Below, one piece after another: positions 5,785 through 6,094 of a stretch of 6,094 bases of DNA; the first letter of the stretch is position 1; every line of letters starts with the position of its first letter. The position numbers were made by a program, and so were the translations under genes. The DNA comes from Clostridia bacterium (lineage in GTDB: Bacteria > Aerophobota > Aerophobia > Aerophobales > AE-B3A): positions 1-6,094 of the forward strand of contig JAUWRC010000090.1 of NCBI GenBank assembly GCA_030610745.1, given 5' to 3'. The notes under the pieces were generated by a model that saw nothing but the letters and a program-made list of their open reading frames with translations, made no database searches and had not been told where the DNA came from.

Positions 5785-5857
5785 AGATAACGTGAAGCAT
5801 GACCTGCCGGAAATCGCGCCAGCGATTTGCCGGTCAGTGTCCATGCACTTGTTAGGC
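5785..5857 (-). other. attC-like recombination site (integron cassette boundary)
   Basis: Read on the minus strand, this 73-bp imperfect inverted repeat starts with GCCTAAC (5857-5851), a perfect fit to the attC R'' consensus RYYYAAC. It ends with GTTATCT (5791-5785), which fits GTTRRRY at the GTT and the final pyrimidine. TAAC pairs with GTTA. The adjoining spacers AAGT and TTCAC do not pair, GCAT pairs with ATGC, and the stem continues through GAC/GTC, CTG/CAG, CCGG/CCGG and AAATCGC/GCGATTT around a TGGC loop. The extra unpaired bases (G5842, A5838, A5834, C5829) are all on one arm. Size, cores, unpaired spacer and one-sided bulges together match attC folding. The stop codon of the upstream gene lies in R'', as is common for cassettes. 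A plain REP-like repeat is the alternative. Confidence 0.7.
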
Positions 5858-6094
5858 ACCTCCAGCATCATGGTTAATCTTGGAGAGTATTTTATCCCAA
5901 CGATCTTTACATTCTTGGACACGTGATGGCTTGATATTTAGCCCTTTCCACCCATCCTTATAAGTAATAGTGAGCTTTTCGTCTATCTGAACATCGGGAT
6001 ACTTTTCTTTCTCGGCCAGTAGCATAGCCTCCCAATCTTCTAGGTCTACGATATAGAAATCAGGGCTTTCATGTTTCTCTTTGCCTTTAAAATC
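5852..6094 (-). CDS. 3' end of an unrecognised gene, probable integron cassette gene
   Basis: The frame is open from the right edge to the TAA at 5854-5852, giving the last 80 residues. The sequence is charged and soluble. It contains FYIVDLEDWEAMLLAEKEKYPDV near its start and a conserved-looking DGWKGLNIKP and KDRWDKI further on. No membrane segment or catalytic motif is evident and I cannot assign a family. The stop codon lies within the GCCTAAC core of the attC-like site, so the gene ends exactly at the cassette boundary and is in the same orientation as vapBC. A start codon and any promoter lie beyond the window. Confidence 0.75.
   Translation of the reverse strand, partial: DFKGKEKHESPDFYIVDLEDWEAMLLAEKEKYPDVQIDEKLTITYKDGWKGLNIKPSRVQECKDRWDKILSKINHDAGGA

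Larger units (their letters stand above)
5114..5790 (-). mobile_element. Putative integron gene cassette carrying vapBC
   Basis: The right boundary is the predicted cut between G5791 and T5790 in the attC core. The left boundary is uncertain, near 5114, in a decayed second site. The segment holds one promoter, vapB and vapC and almost nothing else. It is bordered by the perfect 8-bp inverted pair GTTATCTA (5148-5155) and TAGATAAC (5784-5791). In a cassette circle these two boxes would be the R'' and R' cores of the same attC site, so their exact complementarity is expected. Toxin-antitoxin cassettes with their own promoters are well known in chromosomal integrons. No integrase is visible in the window. 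Confidence 0.5.

Noticed and set aside
5148..5791. Insertion sequence with 8-bp terminal inverted repeats around vapBC
   Set aside because: There is no transposase and no target-site duplication, and the right-hand repeat is part of a larger fold better explained as an attC site.
5713..5922. 69-codon minus-strand frame spanning the attC-like site
   Set aside because: It starts out of frame inside the right-hand gene, translates the inverted repeat and then the vapBC promoter, and has no Shine-Dalgarno.

Overview
The window looks like bacterial chromosome from an uncultivated or environmental lineage. It has moderate-to-low GC, strong Shine-Dalgarno sequences, a very large secreted multi-Ig-domain protein of the kind common in candidate phyla, and a type II toxin-antitoxin module. 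The sequence does not allow a taxon to be named. Every gene I can support is on the minus strand, so the region reads from right to left.

Right end (6094 to about 5108): this is the most interesting part. The 3' end of an unrecognised gene enters from the right, and its TAA stop lies inside the 7-mer GCCTAAC. That 7-mer opens a 73-bp imperfect inverted repeat (5785-5857) with the architecture of an integron attC recombination site: terminal core boxes, an unpaired spacer beside them, a long stem, and extra unpaired bases confined to one arm. Immediately after it comes a self-contained vapB-vapC module with its own near-consensus promoter and palindromic operator candidates. The two genes overlap by one base (TAATG). 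Just past the vapC stop, the 8-mer TAGATAAC recurs as the exact complement of the core box at the other end of the module, as expected if vapBC is a gene cassette. The far half of that second site looks decayed. I read this as the distal end of an integron cassette array (or an integrase-less attC cluster), with any integrase expected beyond the right edge.

Middle (5083 to 2695): a compact two-gene transcription unit. The first gene encodes a YjbQ/UPF0047-family protein that starts at a TTG codon with a strong Shine-Dalgarno. Twenty-eight bases later comes a gene for a 651-residue lysine-rich protein I cannot name. It has a beta-rich N-terminal region, a charged helical middle with a twice-used K(S/T)P motif, and a possible winged-helix-like C-terminus.

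Intergenic (2694 to 2267): an AT-rich 428-bp gap. It holds 20-bp-phased short direct repeats, a weak terminator candidate for the upstream unit, and a good promoter plus Shine-Dalgarno for the next gene.

Left end (2266 to 1): the first 755 codons of a secreted mosaic protein. It has a signal peptide, two FlgD-like Ig domains that share a 21-bp exact DNA repeat, further Ig-like/cadherin-like domains and the start of a fibronectin-III-like domain. The gene runs off the left edge. It appears to be transcribed independently of the others and is presumably a cell-surface or extracellular protein.
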